This document shows positions 16,206-25,465 of a stretch of DNA of 64,000 nt, piece after piece (within the stretch, counting starts at the first letter, position 1; every line of letters starts with the position of its first letter). Source of the DNA: Chitinophaga varians (GTDB lineage: Bacteria; Bacteroidota; Bacteroidia; Chitinophagales; Chitinophagaceae); NCBI RefSeq assembly GCF_012641275.1, contig NZ_JABAIA010000002.1, positions 682,001-746,000 of the forward strand, read 5' to 3'. The notes beneath the pieces are model-generated. The model had not been told where the DNA came from. It made no database searches and saw only the letters and a program-made list of their open reading frames with translations. Position numbers and translations under genes: made by a program.

Positions 16206-17384
16206 ATGAGATTCTATATTATAACAATGGTAGCGGCGCTGCTGACAGGCAGCCTGCAGGCACAGGATTCAACAGATTTATGGTCAAAGGCCAAGGCCAA
16301 CCCCAATCTGGGCAGGCAGAAATACATAGAACTGAAGCTGCATACCGGCAGCCACCTGTATAATGGCGATGAGATGTCCAAAATACTGGAACATGGTTAT
16401 GAGTCCGTAGAAGTCCGGATGGGCTGGATGTCTACCGGCAAACAGGAATGGCAGCGGGCCCTTAACTGCCCGAGTTATGGCATCGGTTTCTATACCGGCA
16501 GTATTGGCGATGCAACCGTTCTCGGCAACCCCAGTGGCGTATATGGTTTCTTTTACGCGCCCTTCGCCCGCCGGAAGCGGCATCATTTTGAAGCAGGATT
16601 GTCCCTGGGCCTCACGTACGACCTGAAGGGCTATAACAAGGACACCAACCCGCTAAACGATGCTATCAGTTCCAAAGTAGACGTTTATTTTAATGTGAAC
16701 GTCAGCGGCATATGGCGGCTGTCTGAATTATTCGATTTGGTATACGGGTTAGACCTGACCCACTTTTCCAATGGCCGCACACACACGCCTAACCTGGGCC
16801 TGAATATGCCTGGTGTGCATGCTGGTCTGAGAGTGCATTACAATACCATCCGCAATATTGTACAGCAACAGATCGATCCTACGTTTGTAGCGCGTATCCG
16901 CCCCACCTATATTGACAGTCCGCTTTCCAAAGTGAAGCACAAACAGGACTGGAGCATTTACGGGGCCTTCGGGGTAGTACAGCCGGATTCCCGTTATGGT
17001 GTTGATGCTTTTTATGGCACTGCCTCTGCCGTGTTGGACTGGAGTTACCTCTACAGTCATGTTTGCAGTTTCGGAGCAGGCGTTGACGGTTTCTATGACG
17101 GTTCCCTGGGGTTGGTTTACGCAGAGAAATACGGAAAGGTGTCCACTTTCGATAAGATGCTGCTGGGCGCCCATATCGGCCATACGCTTCATCTACAGCG
17201 TTTTGATATTGTTACGCAGGCAGGCACGTACCTGTGGCGTCGCGACAGCGAAAAAGGGGATTGGTTCCTGCGGGTGGCCCTTCGTTATAATGTCAGCAGA
17301 TATGGTTTTCTGCAGATAGGCCTTAAAACACAGAACGGCGCAGCGGCAGATTGGATCGAATGGGGCGGCGGTGGTAAACTGTGA
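16206..17384 (+). CDS. PagL-like acyloxyacyl hydrolase / lipid A deacylase family protein
   Basis: 392 residues from the ATG at 16206, chosen because it begins a clear signal peptide (MRFYIITMVAALLTG, cleaved after LQAQ). An ATG at 16155 would add 17 polar residues. The rest is beta-rich with alternating hydrophobics, as in an outer-membrane barrel. The segment LTHFSNGRTHTPNLGLN resembles the His-Ser active-site region of PagL (lipid A 3-O-deacylase), in which HFSN holds the catalytic His and Ser. At about twice the usual PagL length, the function may differ; lipid A or another envelope lipid as substrate is inference. Confidence 0.7.
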   Translation: MRFYIITMVAALLTGSLQAQDSTDLWSKAKANPNLGRQKYIELKLHTGSHLYNGDEMSKILEHGYESVEVRMGWMSTGKQEWQRALNCPSYGIGFYTGSIGDATVLGNPSGVYGFFYAPFARRKRHHFEAGLSLGLTYDLKGYNKDTNPLNDAISSKVDVYFNVNVSGIWRLSELFDLVYGLDLTHFSNGRTHTPNLGLNMPGVHAGLRVHYNTIRNIVQQQIDPTFVARIRPTYIDSPLSKVKHKQDWSIYGAFGVVQPDSRYGVDAFYGTASAVLDWSYLYSHVCSFGAGVDGFYDGSLGLVYAEKYGKVSTFDKMLLGAHIGHTLHLQRFDIVTQAGTYLWRRDSEKGDWFLRVALRYNVSRYGFLQIGLKTQNGAAADWIEWGGGGKL

Positions 17385-17410
17385 AAGCCTGATAGTCAAC
17401 ATTAATATAA

Positions 17411-17450
17411 AAGAAACCCGCCTGACGTATTATCAGGCGGGTTTCTTTTT
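17411..17450. terminator. Bidirectional terminator
   Basis: AAGAAACCCGCCTGA (17411-17425) pairs perfectly with TCAGGCGGGTTTCTT (17433-17447) around a 7-base loop, followed by TTT. It lies between the convergent PagL-like and hydrolase genes. Confidence 0.92.
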
Positions 17451-17467
17451 ATATCGATGATAAATGT

Positions 17468-19360
17468 TTACTGCGTTATAGGCAACAATACCTTAGATGC
17501 GTGAGTAGCATCATGATAGATTTTGATATCAGCCTTTTTGAAGTCTTTATCAGTGGCTTTGTAGATATCCATGAACTGTTGCGGATTGCGGTCTACCAGC
17601 GGGAACCAGCTGCTTTGTATCTGGACCATGATACGGTGTCCTTTCTGGAAGGTATGCGCTACGTCAGGCAGGGTGAATTTCACCGGTGTTGGCTGGCCCG
17701 GAACAAAAGCTTCCGGTTTTTCGAAGCTGTTGCGGAATTTGCCGCGCATCACCTCGCCGCGTACCAGCATCTGATAGCCGCCCATGGGATAGGTGGAAGA
17801 AGGCACGCGACGGTGTTCTGAAGCGGCGTCTTCTTCGTATTTGAAATCGTCAGGGAACACGTCTATCAGTTTTACAACGAAATCGGCGTCAGTACCGGTG
17901 GTGCTGGCCACGATGTCAGCGATAACCGGACCGGCGAGGGTGATGTCATTGTCCAGCACTTCAGATTCAAATACCGCCACGTCAGGTCTGCGGGCAGCAA
18001 AACGCTGGTCATCGGTCATGTAATTGATCGTGCGGTTGAAATGTACATCTGCCGTATAAGGCACTGGTTTGGACGGATCGCTGATGTATTCGCTGAAGCT
18101 GTTGGCAGCAGTGGGCTGCGTGAATGCCAGTTTACCGTCAGGTTGCAGATAAACGGGTTGTTCCTTCATATCGGCCGGAGGCCATTTAGGCAGTCTTTTC
18201 CATTCGTTTTTACCGGTGAAGAAGATAGTGGCTTCAGCGATATCCGGCGCCTGGCCTTTGCCTTTCAGGTAATAATTGAAGAAAGGAATTTCGATGTTGT
18301 TGGCGTAGTATTCTGATGTATTGCTGCCGAAGCGAACGTTGCCCAGATGGGTACCGTCGTTGGATGCCCACTGGCCATGGTACCATGGTCCCATTACGAT
18401 ACGGTTGTTGGTATTGGGGCTTTCGGATTCGATGGTTTTGTAAGTGTTCCAGGCGCCGAAGCAGTCTTCCGCGTCAAATACGCCGCCTACTTCCAGCATC
18501 ACGGGTTTTACGTTTTTCAGGAAGTTGCGTACGTTACGCGCCTGCCAGTAGCTGTCGTAAGTAGGATGGGCATACATCTCGTGCCAGAAGGCCACGCTGT
18601 CGCCGATGATTTTGGAGAAATTAGGCAATGCGCCTGTCTCCAGGTAGTATTTGTAATTGTCGCGGGTGTAGTATTCGATGCCTTTAGGCCCAACGGTGGT
18701 AGGCTTCGGATGAGGATGGTCAAATACGGTGTAGAAAGAAAAGGCGTCTGACAGCATGAACGCGCCGTTGTGGTGGAAGTCATCACCGATGAACCAGTCT
18801 GTAACCGGCGCCTGCGGGCTGACCGCCTTCAGTGCAGGGTGGCCGCTCAATGCGCCCATAGTGGAATAAAAGCCCGGATAGGAGATACCAAAGATGCCCA
18901 CGTTGCCGTTGTTGCCGGACAGGTTCTTCACCAGCCAGTCGATGGTGTCGTAGGTGTCGCTGGCTTCATCGATATCATTTTTCCCTTTTTTGTTGGGGTT
19001 GAAGGGACGCACATTCACAAATTTGCCTTCACTCATCCAGGTGCCTCTCACGTCCTGGACCACCATGATATAGCCTTCTTTCAGGTATTGTTTATAATGG
19101 TTTCTGTACAGCGGACGGAAATTGGTTTCGCCGTAAGGTGCGCAGGAGTAAGGGGTGCGCGTCATCAGAATAGGATGTTTCTCCGACTGGTCTTTAGGAA
19201 GATAGATGGAGGTAAACAGTTTTACCCCGTCCCGCATGGGAATGTACACTTCTTTTTTGGTGTAATGGGTATACATCCAGAGGGAGTCCTGGTTAACAGC
19301 TTTGGTAACTACAGGAAAGACGAACAGCGCGGCACAGGCCAGCAGCAGCCATTTTCTCAT
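17468..19360 (-). CDS. Secreted CocE/NonD (S15-type) hydrolase, alpha-amino-acid ester hydrolase-like
   Basis: 630 residues. A signal peptide covers 1-21. The alpha/beta-hydrolase domain starts with YIPMRDGVKLFTSIYLP and DVRGTWMSEG. The nucleophile is Ser160 in GISYPG; Asp is in FDAEDCFGAW and His in GPWYHGQW. The C-terminal part (about 400-630) is the jelly-roll domain of X-Pro dipeptidyl-peptidase/CocE proteins. The tyrosine after TP (TPYSCAPYG) fits the oxyanion hole. Closest in style to alpha-amino-acid ester hydrolases and glutaryl-7-ACA acylases. The natural substrate is unknown, probably small peptides or amino-acid esters in the periplasm. Confidence 0.88.
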   Translation of the reverse strand: MRKWLLLACAALFVFPVVTKAVNQDSLWMYTHYTKKEVYIPMRDGVKLFTSIYLPKDQSEKHPILMTRTPYSCAPYGETNFRPLYRNHYKQYLKEGYIMVVQDVRGTWMSEGKFVNVRPFNPNKKGKNDIDEASDTYDTIDWLVKNLSGNNGNVGIFGISYPGFYSTMGALSGHPALKAVSPQAPVTDWFIGDDFHHNGAFMLSDAFSFYTVFDHPHPKPTTVGPKGIEYYTRDNYKYYLETGALPNFSKIIGDSVAFWHEMYAHPTYDSYWQARNVRNFLKNVKPVMLEVGGVFDAEDCFGAWNTYKTIESESPNTNNRIVMGPWYHGQWASNDGTHLGNVRFGSNTSEYYANNIEIPFFNYYLKGKGQAPDIAEATIFFTGKNEWKRLPKWPPADMKEQPVYLQPDGKLAFTQPTAANSFSEYISDPSKPVPYTADVHFNRTINYMTDDQRFAARRPDVAVFESEVLDNDITLAGPVIADIVASTTGTDADFVVKLIDVFPDDFKYEEDAASEHRRVPSSTYPMGGYQMLVRGEVMRGKFRNSFEKPEAFVPGQPTPVKFTLPDVAHTFQKGHRIMVQIQSSWFPLVDRNPQQFMDIYKATDKDFKKADIKIYHDATHASKVLLPITQ

Positions 19361-19432
19361 AAACGGTTTGTTTTAGACGGGGGCTAAAGTAGCAAAAAGT
19401 CAGGTAATATGACCGCAGAAAAGGGTGAGCGG

Positions 19433-19783
19433 TTACCGGGCCAGCTTTTCCCGTTCTTTTTTAGGCAAACTGGCCACAACCAGGTCATAGGAGTTTTTAA
19501 TCCATTCCAGTATCAGTTTGTTGGAGATATTGGAGTGCATATCTACTGTGTTCCAGTGCTTTTTATTCATATGGTAGCCAGGTGTCACGCCTTCATAACG
19601 TTCGCGCAACTCCACGGCCTCGTCCGGGTCACATTTCAGATTGACGCTGCTGAATTCTTCCAGGTCAGTAAGGGCAAACATTTTGCCGGCGACTTTATAC
19701 ACGAGGGTTTGTTCTCCGAAAGGGAATTCTTCCGTAACACCCGGAAGGGAAAGGCAGTATTCGCAGAATTGTTCGATGTTCAT
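19433..19783 (-). CDS. MmcQ/YjbR family protein
   Basis: 116 residues. It has the CyaY-like fold signature of the family: EYCLSLPGVTEEFPFGEQTLVYKVAGKMFAL near the start and KKHWNTVD in the second half. The family is annotated as DNA-binding by fold similarity, but its cellular function is not established. It is a single gene between the hydrolase and a lipoprotein gene, with no partner that hints at a role. Confidence 0.85.
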   Translation of the reverse strand: MNIEQFCEYCLSLPGVTEEFPFGEQTLVYKVAGKMFALTDLEEFSSVNLKCDPDEAVELRERYEGVTPGYHMNKKHWNTVDMHSNISNKLILEWIKNSYDLVVASLPKKEREKLAR

Positions 19784-19812
19784 GAATGACAGATTTCTAT
19801 GGACATCAAAGA

Positions 19813-19842
19813 TAAAAAAAGTAAGGGCCTTTCGGCCCTTAC
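19813..19842 (-). terminator. Terminator of the 283-residue lipoprotein gene
   Basis: GTAAGGGCC (19821-19829) pairs with GGCCCTTAC (19834-19842) around TTTC. On the minus strand it is followed by seven T residues (complement of the A-run 19814-19820). Confidence 0.85.
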
Positions 19843-19858
19843 CAGAAGAATGGTATTA

Positions 19859-20710
19859 TTATTTTACTTCGATGTACTTGAACCTGGCGCTTTTGTAGGA
19901 AACAGATGATGAATTTGTAATAGTTACCTTTTGCGTCATCAGCAGACCTGTTTTTTCGTCATAACTGTTTTCGTAAGTGTACGTTGTTCCTGCATGGTCA
20001 GCATAACTGAGATTATGTTCGCTTGGCATAACATCTACACTGGTCAGTTCGGAATAGAAGTGAACATAGGGATTGTTTTTGTAGATGGTATAAAAAGGAT
20101 TGTTGCCCTTGTCATACTTATAGGTATACGTATATCCGCGTGCGGGGTCATGCACTTTAGGCCCGCCAGGATATTGGTATTCTTTGACAACATCTTTCCC
20201 TTCGTACGTGTACTCAAAATACCGGACAACATCCGTGGAGAAAAGGGAATCTTTAGAACCGATCAGGCCCACTTGCCCCAGGTTATTGAACTCGTAAGAC
20301 CAGCTTTGATCAACACAATTTGAGCATTCAGGATGTTGTTCAAAAATGGAAACTTTTCCACCTTTCCAGTTCGGGTTACCGACAGATATAATTCCACTTT
20401 TGGAATTGTTTATGGTTTTAGCAACTCTGCCGGCTTCATCATACGTCATTTCGAAGCTTTGTCCGTTCTCCGGTCTCATTCTGGATGGAATGTAAATGGC
20501 TATTAGTTGATGCTTGTTGTTATACACAAAGCTGTCTGTTTTGGTGCCGCTGCTGGTAGTAGTGGTAACTGTCTCCAGGAGGAACGGGCCGGGTTTCACC
20601 GGGTCTACCGGTATAGGTTCTGAGTTATCGCTTTTGCTACAGGCGGTTGCAAGGAATAACAATGCTACAGCGGCGCAGGCATAGCGCCCTAAGGTGTTGG
20701 TTTTCTTCAT
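19859..20710 (-). CDS. Putative lipoprotein with YD-repeat-like segments
   Basis: 283 residues. A lipoprotein signal peptide ends in TAC with Cys at about residue 24, followed by a Pro-rich linker. The body has SFVYNNKHQLIAI and MTYDEAGRVAKTI, short beta-hairpin motifs like those in YD/RHS-type repeats, but no full repeat array. It has the same overall plan as the two larger lipoproteins next to it (SFVYN, then ..TYxYxY segments, then a C-terminal SARFKYIEVK strand), so all three may be distant paralogues. Function unknown. Confidence 0.65.
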   Translation of the reverse strand: MKKTNTLGRYACAAVALLFLATACSKSDNSEPIPVDPVKPGPFLLETVTTTTSSGTKTDSFVYNNKHQLIAIYIPSRMRPENGQSFEMTYDEAGRVAKTINNSKSGIISVGNPNWKGGKVSIFEQHPECSNCVDQSWSYEFNNLGQVGLIGSKDSLFSTDVVRYFEYTYEGKDVVKEYQYPGGPKVHDPARGYTYTYKYDKGNNPFYTIYKNNPYVHFYSELTSVDVMPSEHNLSYADHAGTTYTYENSYDEKTGLLMTQKVTITNSSSVSYKSARFKYIEVK

Positions 20711-20776
20711 GACAAAGTATAAGGGTGAATATTAAAAATACAGGCAGGCGGACTGGCACTGCCCTGTGGGTTACGG

Positions 20777-21670
20777 TTATTGTTTAACTACGCGGTACCG
20801 GTAACTGATGGTTGTGCCGGAGGCGAGCCGTTGTTCTTGCGGATCATGCATGGTGTCTGGTGTAAAATAGGTTACAGGAATAGTTACTGACGCGCTGGCG
20901 GCAGTTTCATACCGGATGCTGGTCACATAATGTTCACTGGCCAGGAACGGATAGCCTTTCCAGATGTTGTTTTGCAGGTCTGCTGTGACCATGCGCAGCA
21001 ACAACGGGTTTTTAGCCAGGTATGGGTATAGCGGGTTCGACTGGTTGCCGTAGGTCATATCGTACTGGTAGGCTTCTGTTGTGGGCGGAAGATCAATAGG
21101 TTCCACATAGTTGACGATATGATACTGCCGGATGTCCCGTTGATCGTAGAAATATTTTTCATAACTCATCATTCTGCCGAAGACAAACGGGAGCGTGTCT
21201 GTATAACCAATCAGGGTGAAGCGGCGGGCATCATCCTGTAAATACCGGCTGGTATCGTAACCGGATATTTCATCTCCCAGGTTCCGGTAAAAGGTAGTAT
21301 AGATAGTGAGCGTGCCCGGGGCCCACATCAGGGAATCTTTCTGGGAGAGGCTTTTAAGGGTATTATCGTTCTCATTGTAATGACGTGCTATTTTCAGATA
21401 GCCGTCAGCGTTATACAGGAAAGTGGTGTAGTTCTGCCATTGGCGATAGGAGGTATTGTAATCCCAGCGTTCCGTGAGTTGCAGTTGATTGTTGTATACA
21501 AGGCTGTCTTTCGGGATACCGTTTATCCGGATGGCGGTCACCAGATAGTTATCTTGTTGCTGTACGGGTGGTGCCGGGTCGATATGTTCCTTTTTGCAGT
21601 GGCACGAGGGCGCCAGCAAATACAGGATGGCCAGGAGAAAAAGCCGGTAATATCGTTGTTGGTATAACAT
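20777..21670 (-). CDS. Putative lipoprotein, paralogue A of a tandem pair
   Basis: 297 residues from the ATG at 21670, chosen because it begins a compact lipoprotein signal (LAPSC). An ATG at 21709 would add 13 residues. After the Cys comes CKKEHIDPAPP, then a body with GIPKDSLVYNNQLQL, RWDYNTSYRQWQN and ARHYNENDNT. It is clearly homologous along its whole length to the next gene upstream. No known catalytic motif; the repeated short aromatic strands suggest an all-beta surface protein. Function unknown. Confidence 0.68.
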   Translation of the reverse strand: MLYQQRYYRLFLLAILYLLAPSCHCKKEHIDPAPPVQQQDNYLVTAIRINGIPKDSLVYNNQLQLTERWDYNTSYRQWQNYTTFLYNADGYLKIARHYNENDNTLKSLSQKDSLMWAPGTLTIYTTFYRNLGDEISGYDTSRYLQDDARRFTLIGYTDTLPFVFGRMMSYEKYFYDQRDIRQYHIVNYVEPIDLPPTTEAYQYDMTYGNQSNPLYPYLAKNPLLLRMVTADLQNNIWKGYPFLASEHYVTSIRYETAASASVTIPVTYFTPDTMHDPQEQRLASGTTISYRYRVVKQ

Positions 21671-21713
21671 ACAGCGTGGATAAACGGATGTAAGATAATG
21701 TTTAATCATTATA

Positions 21714-22616
21714 TTATTTACCCCTGATAATCTGGTACCGGTAGCTGATGGATGTATTTTGTCCTATCAATTGTTCTTTGGGATAAGCGGAAGTATCAAA
21801 GGGGGTGTAGGTGACAGGCAGCGTAGTTTGCGTGCCGGCAGCATCTTCATACCGGACACTGTTGACATAATGTTCGCTGGCAAGGTACGGAAAACCTTTC
21901 CAGGTGTTCTGCAGATCGGCGGTCACGAGTTGTATCAGCAGCGGATTCTTTACGAGGAAGCGGTAGAGCGCATTTACCTGGCTGCCATAGGTCATGGTAT
22001 AGCGGTATTCTTCCAGTATGGTGGGAGCGCCGATCACATTGACATAATTATGCCCGGTGAATTGCCGGACATCCTGTTGCAGATAGGTGTATTCTTTAAA
22101 TCGTACCATATCGCCGTAAATGCCCTGGTTGAAAATAAAGGTATCCTTTGAACCGGAGAGCGTGAATTGCCGGTTAGTGTTCACCAGTAATAAAGTAGTG
22201 TCATATCCGGATATGCCGGCGCCCAGGTCGCGGTAGCGGGTAGTGTAAACCCACAATTTGCCGGATGTCCATGCCAGGGAATCCTGCTGGCTCAGGCTTT
22301 TCGTCGTATTATCGTTCTCGTTATAATACCGTGCCATTTTCACATAGCCGTCAGCGTTATAACCGAAAACAACGTAATTCTGCCATTGCCGGTAGGAAGT
22401 ATTGTAGTCCCAGTGCTGCACCAGCTGTTGCTGATCGTTGTATACGAAGCTGTCTTTCGGAATGCCGTTGAGGCTGATGGATGTTACCAGCCAGGTGTCT
22501 TGCGGTGGTGCCGGCGGCTGCGGCGGGTCCACATGTTCTTTTTTACACTGACAGGAATGGGTGAGCAGCAGGATAGCTGCAAAGAGATAAAGAACATATG
22601 TACTCCGGTAAGGCAT
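21714..22616 (-). CDS. Putative lipoprotein, paralogue B of a tandem pair
   Basis: 300 residues. Lipobox LTHSC, then CKKEHVDPPQPP and a body with GIPKDSFVYNDQQQL, HWDYNTSYRQWQN and ARYYNENDNT. It is collinear with paralogue A and appears well over half identical in the N-terminal third. The two genes are adjacent and same-strand, probably one transcript and a recent tandem duplication. C-terminal region diverges more (AGTQTTLPVTYTPF versus ASASVTIPVTYFTP). Function unknown. Confidence 0.7.
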   Translation of the reverse strand: MPYRSTYVLYLFAAILLLTHSCQCKKEHVDPPQPPAPPQDTWLVTSISLNGIPKDSFVYNDQQQLVQHWDYNTSYRQWQNYVVFGYNADGYVKMARYYNENDNTTKSLSQQDSLAWTSGKLWVYTTRYRDLGAGISGYDTTLLLVNTNRQFTLSGSKDTFIFNQGIYGDMVRFKEYTYLQQDVRQFTGHNYVNVIGAPTILEEYRYTMTYGSQVNALYRFLVKNPLLIQLVTADLQNTWKGFPYLASEHYVNSVRYEDAAGTQTTLPVTYTPFDTSAYPKEQLIGQNTSISYRYQIIRGK

Positions 22617-22751
22617 GCAGGGGGCTCAATAAGCCTTCCTAAGATAAGGATTAATGGTCATATTGGTCCGGTGTAATGGCGGTAGATAAGTTGGGGAGAT
22701 ATACCGGTACGTAGGACGGGCCAACGTACCGGTTTTAGGTGTAGGTTAAAG

Positions 22752-23264
22752 CTATTTCTTATTGATCGCGATGATCACGCGGGAGTAACGGGCGTAAGTG
22801 ATTTCCACTTCCTGACCGGCACGGTAACCTTCCAGGGCGCCGCGCATCCAGTAAAACAGGCGTTTTTTCTGGTTGTCCAGCTTTATCATGATGTTGGTCT
22901 GTGTATCGTTGTTCTCCAGGTATACCGCTTCCATAGGGGCCTGCAGGGTGGCTTTTTGCAATGCTACCAGGTCTTTTTTCAGTGCCCAATACCGGATATC
23001 CGTTACTTTGATCAGTGCAAACACCAGTGCGATCACAAAACAAATCATCCATACCCAAAACCAGGCGTTCTTATAGGAAAACAAGGATTCATCCGCATCG
23101 CCCAGCGTATTGTGGGTGTACAGGTAAATCTGCGGTATCACTGCCGCTACCAATAACACGATAAAACCTATTAACGCAAATTTCCGTAACTGCTGTTTGT
23201 TCCGCTTCAGCGCTTGTTGTAGTAAAAAATTCTCCTCAGTTGTAATAAAGGTGTAGTCGGACAT
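22752..23264 (-). CDS. Conserved membrane protein, unknown function
   Basis: 170 residues with two membrane helices, about 28-50 (FALIGFIVLLVAAVIP) and 66-88 (AWFWVWMICFVIALVFALI). The cytoplasmic C-terminal 80 residues contain EAVYLENNDTQTNIMIKLDN and a final strand RVIIAINKK, which looks like a small beta domain. I do not recognise the family. It is monocistronic, with a 276-base AT-rich gap to the divergent phosphodiesterase gene. Confidence 0.6.
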   Translation of the reverse strand: MSDYTFITTEENFLLQQALKRNKQQLRKFALIGFIVLLVAAVIPQIYLYTHNTLGDADESLFSYKNAWFWVWMICFVIALVFALIKVTDIRYWALKKDLVALQKATLQAPMEAVYLENNDTQTNIMIKLDNQKKRLFYWMRGALEGYRAGQEVEITYARYSRVIIAINKK

Positions 23265-23540
23265 AGTTTCGATGGTTTTTCAGTTGGCTAATATATAGAT
23301 AAACAATCAATTAATTAAATTAATATATATAATATTTTAAATAATGATTGTTATTTTGCTGTTATTTTAGTTAGATGATCAGTTTTTGGACAAAATATTA
23401 TCATATAATCTAAATCACACATTAACGTTTATATAATTCCTGGTTCGACCGCATATGGAATAAGTTTTCTAATTTGCGCGTTTTTAACCCATCCTGTTAT
23501 TATTCCCCATCATCTTGTCATATAAACTAAAACAACGAAA

Positions 23541-24800
23541 GTGAAGCGGATTTTGATTTTACTTGCGGCTGCATTCCTTACAACAACAGGCCTGTATGCG
23601 CAGGACACCACTCAACTGACAGTAGAAGGACGGAAAAACAGCGCCTCCCAGCAAACAAAACCTTACGTGATCATGATCTCCATCGATGGGTTCCGGTATG
23701 ATTACGCAGAAAGATACCATGCACAAAACCTGCTCCGCCTCTCGGGCCAGGGCGTAAGGGCTACTGCTATGCAACCTTCTTTTCCTTCACTGACATTCCC
23801 CAACCACTATACACTGGCCACAGGCATGTACCCGGCGCACCATGGCCTGGTAGACAACCTGTTCTACGACAGGAAACGCGACGCCATCTATAAAGTGGGT
23901 AACCGCGATGCAGTGGAAGACGGCACCTGGTATGGCGGACTGCCCCTCTGGGTACTGGCGGAAAAACAACAGATGATCAGCGCCAGCTATTTCTGGGTAG
24001 GCTCCGAAAGTGCTATTCAAAATATTCGCCCCACTTATTATTATAAGTACCAGGAAAAAACAAGCATCGACCAGCGTATCCAACAGGTGGTGAACTGGCT
24101 GCAACTGCCGGCAGAGCAACGTCCGCATCTCATTACCTTTTACTTCCCTGAAGTGGACCATATGGGGCATCGCTACGGCCCTGACAGCGACAGCGTAAGG
24201 AACGCCGTTCAGTTCGTGGACGCGGCCATCGGTCGCATGCAGGAGGCAGTGAATAAACTGAACCTGCCGGTCAATTTTATCATCGTATCTGATCATGGCA
24301 TGTTGCGGGTAGATACTGAACATAGCCTTTCCCTGCCGGACAGTCCTGCCCTGAAGCCGCTCCGCATTGCGCCCACCAACGAGAAAATAATGCTCTATGG
24401 CAATAACGAAGCGGAAATCAAAGCGGCGTACGATTTCCTGAAGCAGCATGAAAACCACTACACCGTATACCTGAAAAAAGAAACACCGGAAAGATGGCAC
24501 TACGGACAGGAAGATGTGTATAATCGCATCGGAGACATCGTGGTGGTGGCAGAAGCCAATTATGCGTTCGGCAGCCCGGAAAAGAAAATGTACCCGGGCC
24601 ACCATGGCTTCGATAACAACCTTACCGATATGAATGCTATCTTCATGGCATGGGGGCCGGCCTTCAAAACCAATACACGCATCGCCACTTTCGAAAACAT
24701 ACATGTGTACCCGTTAGTGGCCCGTATACTCGGCCTGGATATTACACAGCCGATAGATGGTAAAATTGAAGTGCTGGAACCGGTACTAAACCAGCAATAA
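23541..24800 (+). CDS. Secreted nucleotide pyrophosphatase/phosphodiesterase (alkaline phosphatase superfamily)
   Basis: 419 residues with a GTG start at 23541 that directly opens a signal peptide (KRILILLAAAFLTTTGLYAQ). The metal site begins with Asp49 (SIDGFRYD). The likely nucleophile is Thr85 in PSLTFPNHYT, the NPP signature. Further metal ligands are in PEVDHMGHRYGP, SDHGM and PGHHGFDN. NPP enzymes cleave nucleotide pyrophosphates or phosphodiesters; this one acts outside the cytoplasm. It is followed 3 bases later by a Crp/Fnr-like regulator gene, so the two are co-transcribed. The AT-rich 276-base upstream region shows no clear promoter consensus. Confidence 0.88.
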   Translation: MKRILILLAAAFLTTTGLYAQDTTQLTVEGRKNSASQQTKPYVIMISIDGFRYDYAERYHAQNLLRLSGQGVRATAMQPSFPSLTFPNHYTLATGMYPAHHGLVDNLFYDRKRDAIYKVGNRDAVEDGTWYGGLPLWVLAEKQQMISASYFWVGSESAIQNIRPTYYYKYQEKTSIDQRIQQVVNWLQLPAEQRPHLITFYFPEVDHMGHRYGPDSDSVRNAVQFVDAAIGRMQEAVNKLNLPVNFIIVSDHGMLRVDTEHSLSLPDSPALKPLRIAPTNEKIMLYGNNEAEIKAAYDFLKQHENHYTVYLKKETPERWHYGQEDVYNRIGDIVVVAEANYAFGSPEKKMYPGHHGFDNNLTDMNAIFMAWGPAFKTNTRIATFENIHVYPLVARILGLDITQPIDGKIEVLEPVLNQQ

Positions 24801-24803
24801 ATA

Positions 24804-25397
24804 ATGGACCAGCAAGACTTATACGGGCTGCTGCTGCAACATGTGGCCCGGCATATACAGCTTACGTCGGAAGAACAGCAGTATTTTGTCAGCCTGCTGA
24901 AACCACGGCGGCTGCAACGGCGCCAGTGGTTATTACAGGCGGGCGACATCTGCCGGTACGAGTATTTCATTGTACAGGGATGCCTGCGGTCCTATATCAC
25001 AGACCGCAACGACGTGGAGCACGTACTGCATTTTGCAATAGAAGACTGGTGGATCACTGACCTGGAAAGCCTGTTGACACAAACTCCTTCGCAGGTAAGC
25101 ATTGAAGCGCTGGAACCTTCCTGTGTGCTGCAACTGGAACGGGAGGCCCTGCAAACCCTTTATCAAAAAATACCTGCGTTTGAACGTTTCTTCAGGATAC
25201 TGCACCAGAATGCCTATCTGGCACAAAACCGCCGTATCCTGCAGAATATCAGCCATACCGCTGCAGAACGGTATGAGGCTTTCCTGGAGCGGTATCCGGC
25301 CATTGCTGCGCGTGTGCCGCAAAAGTACCTGGCGTCTTACCTGGGAATGACACCCGTCTTCCTCAGTCAGCTGCGCAACCATAAAGCAGGAAAATAG
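24804..25397 (+). CDS. Crp/Fnr-family transcriptional regulator
   Basis: 197 residues. Residues 20-120 form a cyclic-nucleotide-binding-like beta-roll (QWLLQAGDICRYEYFIVQGCLRSY). The expected cAMP phosphate-binding Arg motif is replaced by WWITDLESLL, typical of Bacteroidota members that probably do not bind cAMP. A C-terminal helix-turn-helix (QKYLASYLGMTPVFLSQLR) fits DNA binding. It starts 3 bases after the phosphodiesterase stop, so the two are an operon. Its targets are unknown. Confidence 0.87.
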   Translation: MDQQDLYGLLLQHVARHIQLTSEEQQYFVSLLKPRRLQRRQWLLQAGDICRYEYFIVQGCLRSYITDRNDVEHVLHFAIEDWWITDLESLLTQTPSQVSIEALEPSCVLQLEREALQTLYQKIPAFERFFRILHQNAYLAQNRRILQNISHTAAERYEAFLERYPAIAARVPQKYLASYLGMTPVFLSQLRNHKAGK

Positions 25398-25411
25398 AAA
25401 GTTATGGATAC

Positions 25412-25447
25412 AAAAAAAGCTGCTCCGGAAAAGGAGCAGCTTTTTTT
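25412..25447. terminator. Bidirectional terminator
   Basis: AAAAAAAGCTGCTCC (25412-25426) pairs perfectly with GGAGCAGCTTTTTTT (25433-25447) around GGAAAA. It separates the convergent regulator and gcvP genes. Confidence 0.95.
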
Positions 25448-25465
25448 ATGTATTGAAATAAGCTG

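Noticed and set aside
24804..25397. Classical cAMP-responsive Crp
   Set aside because: The phosphate-binding Arg motif of the cAMP pocket is not present in the beta-roll, so only the family level is supported.
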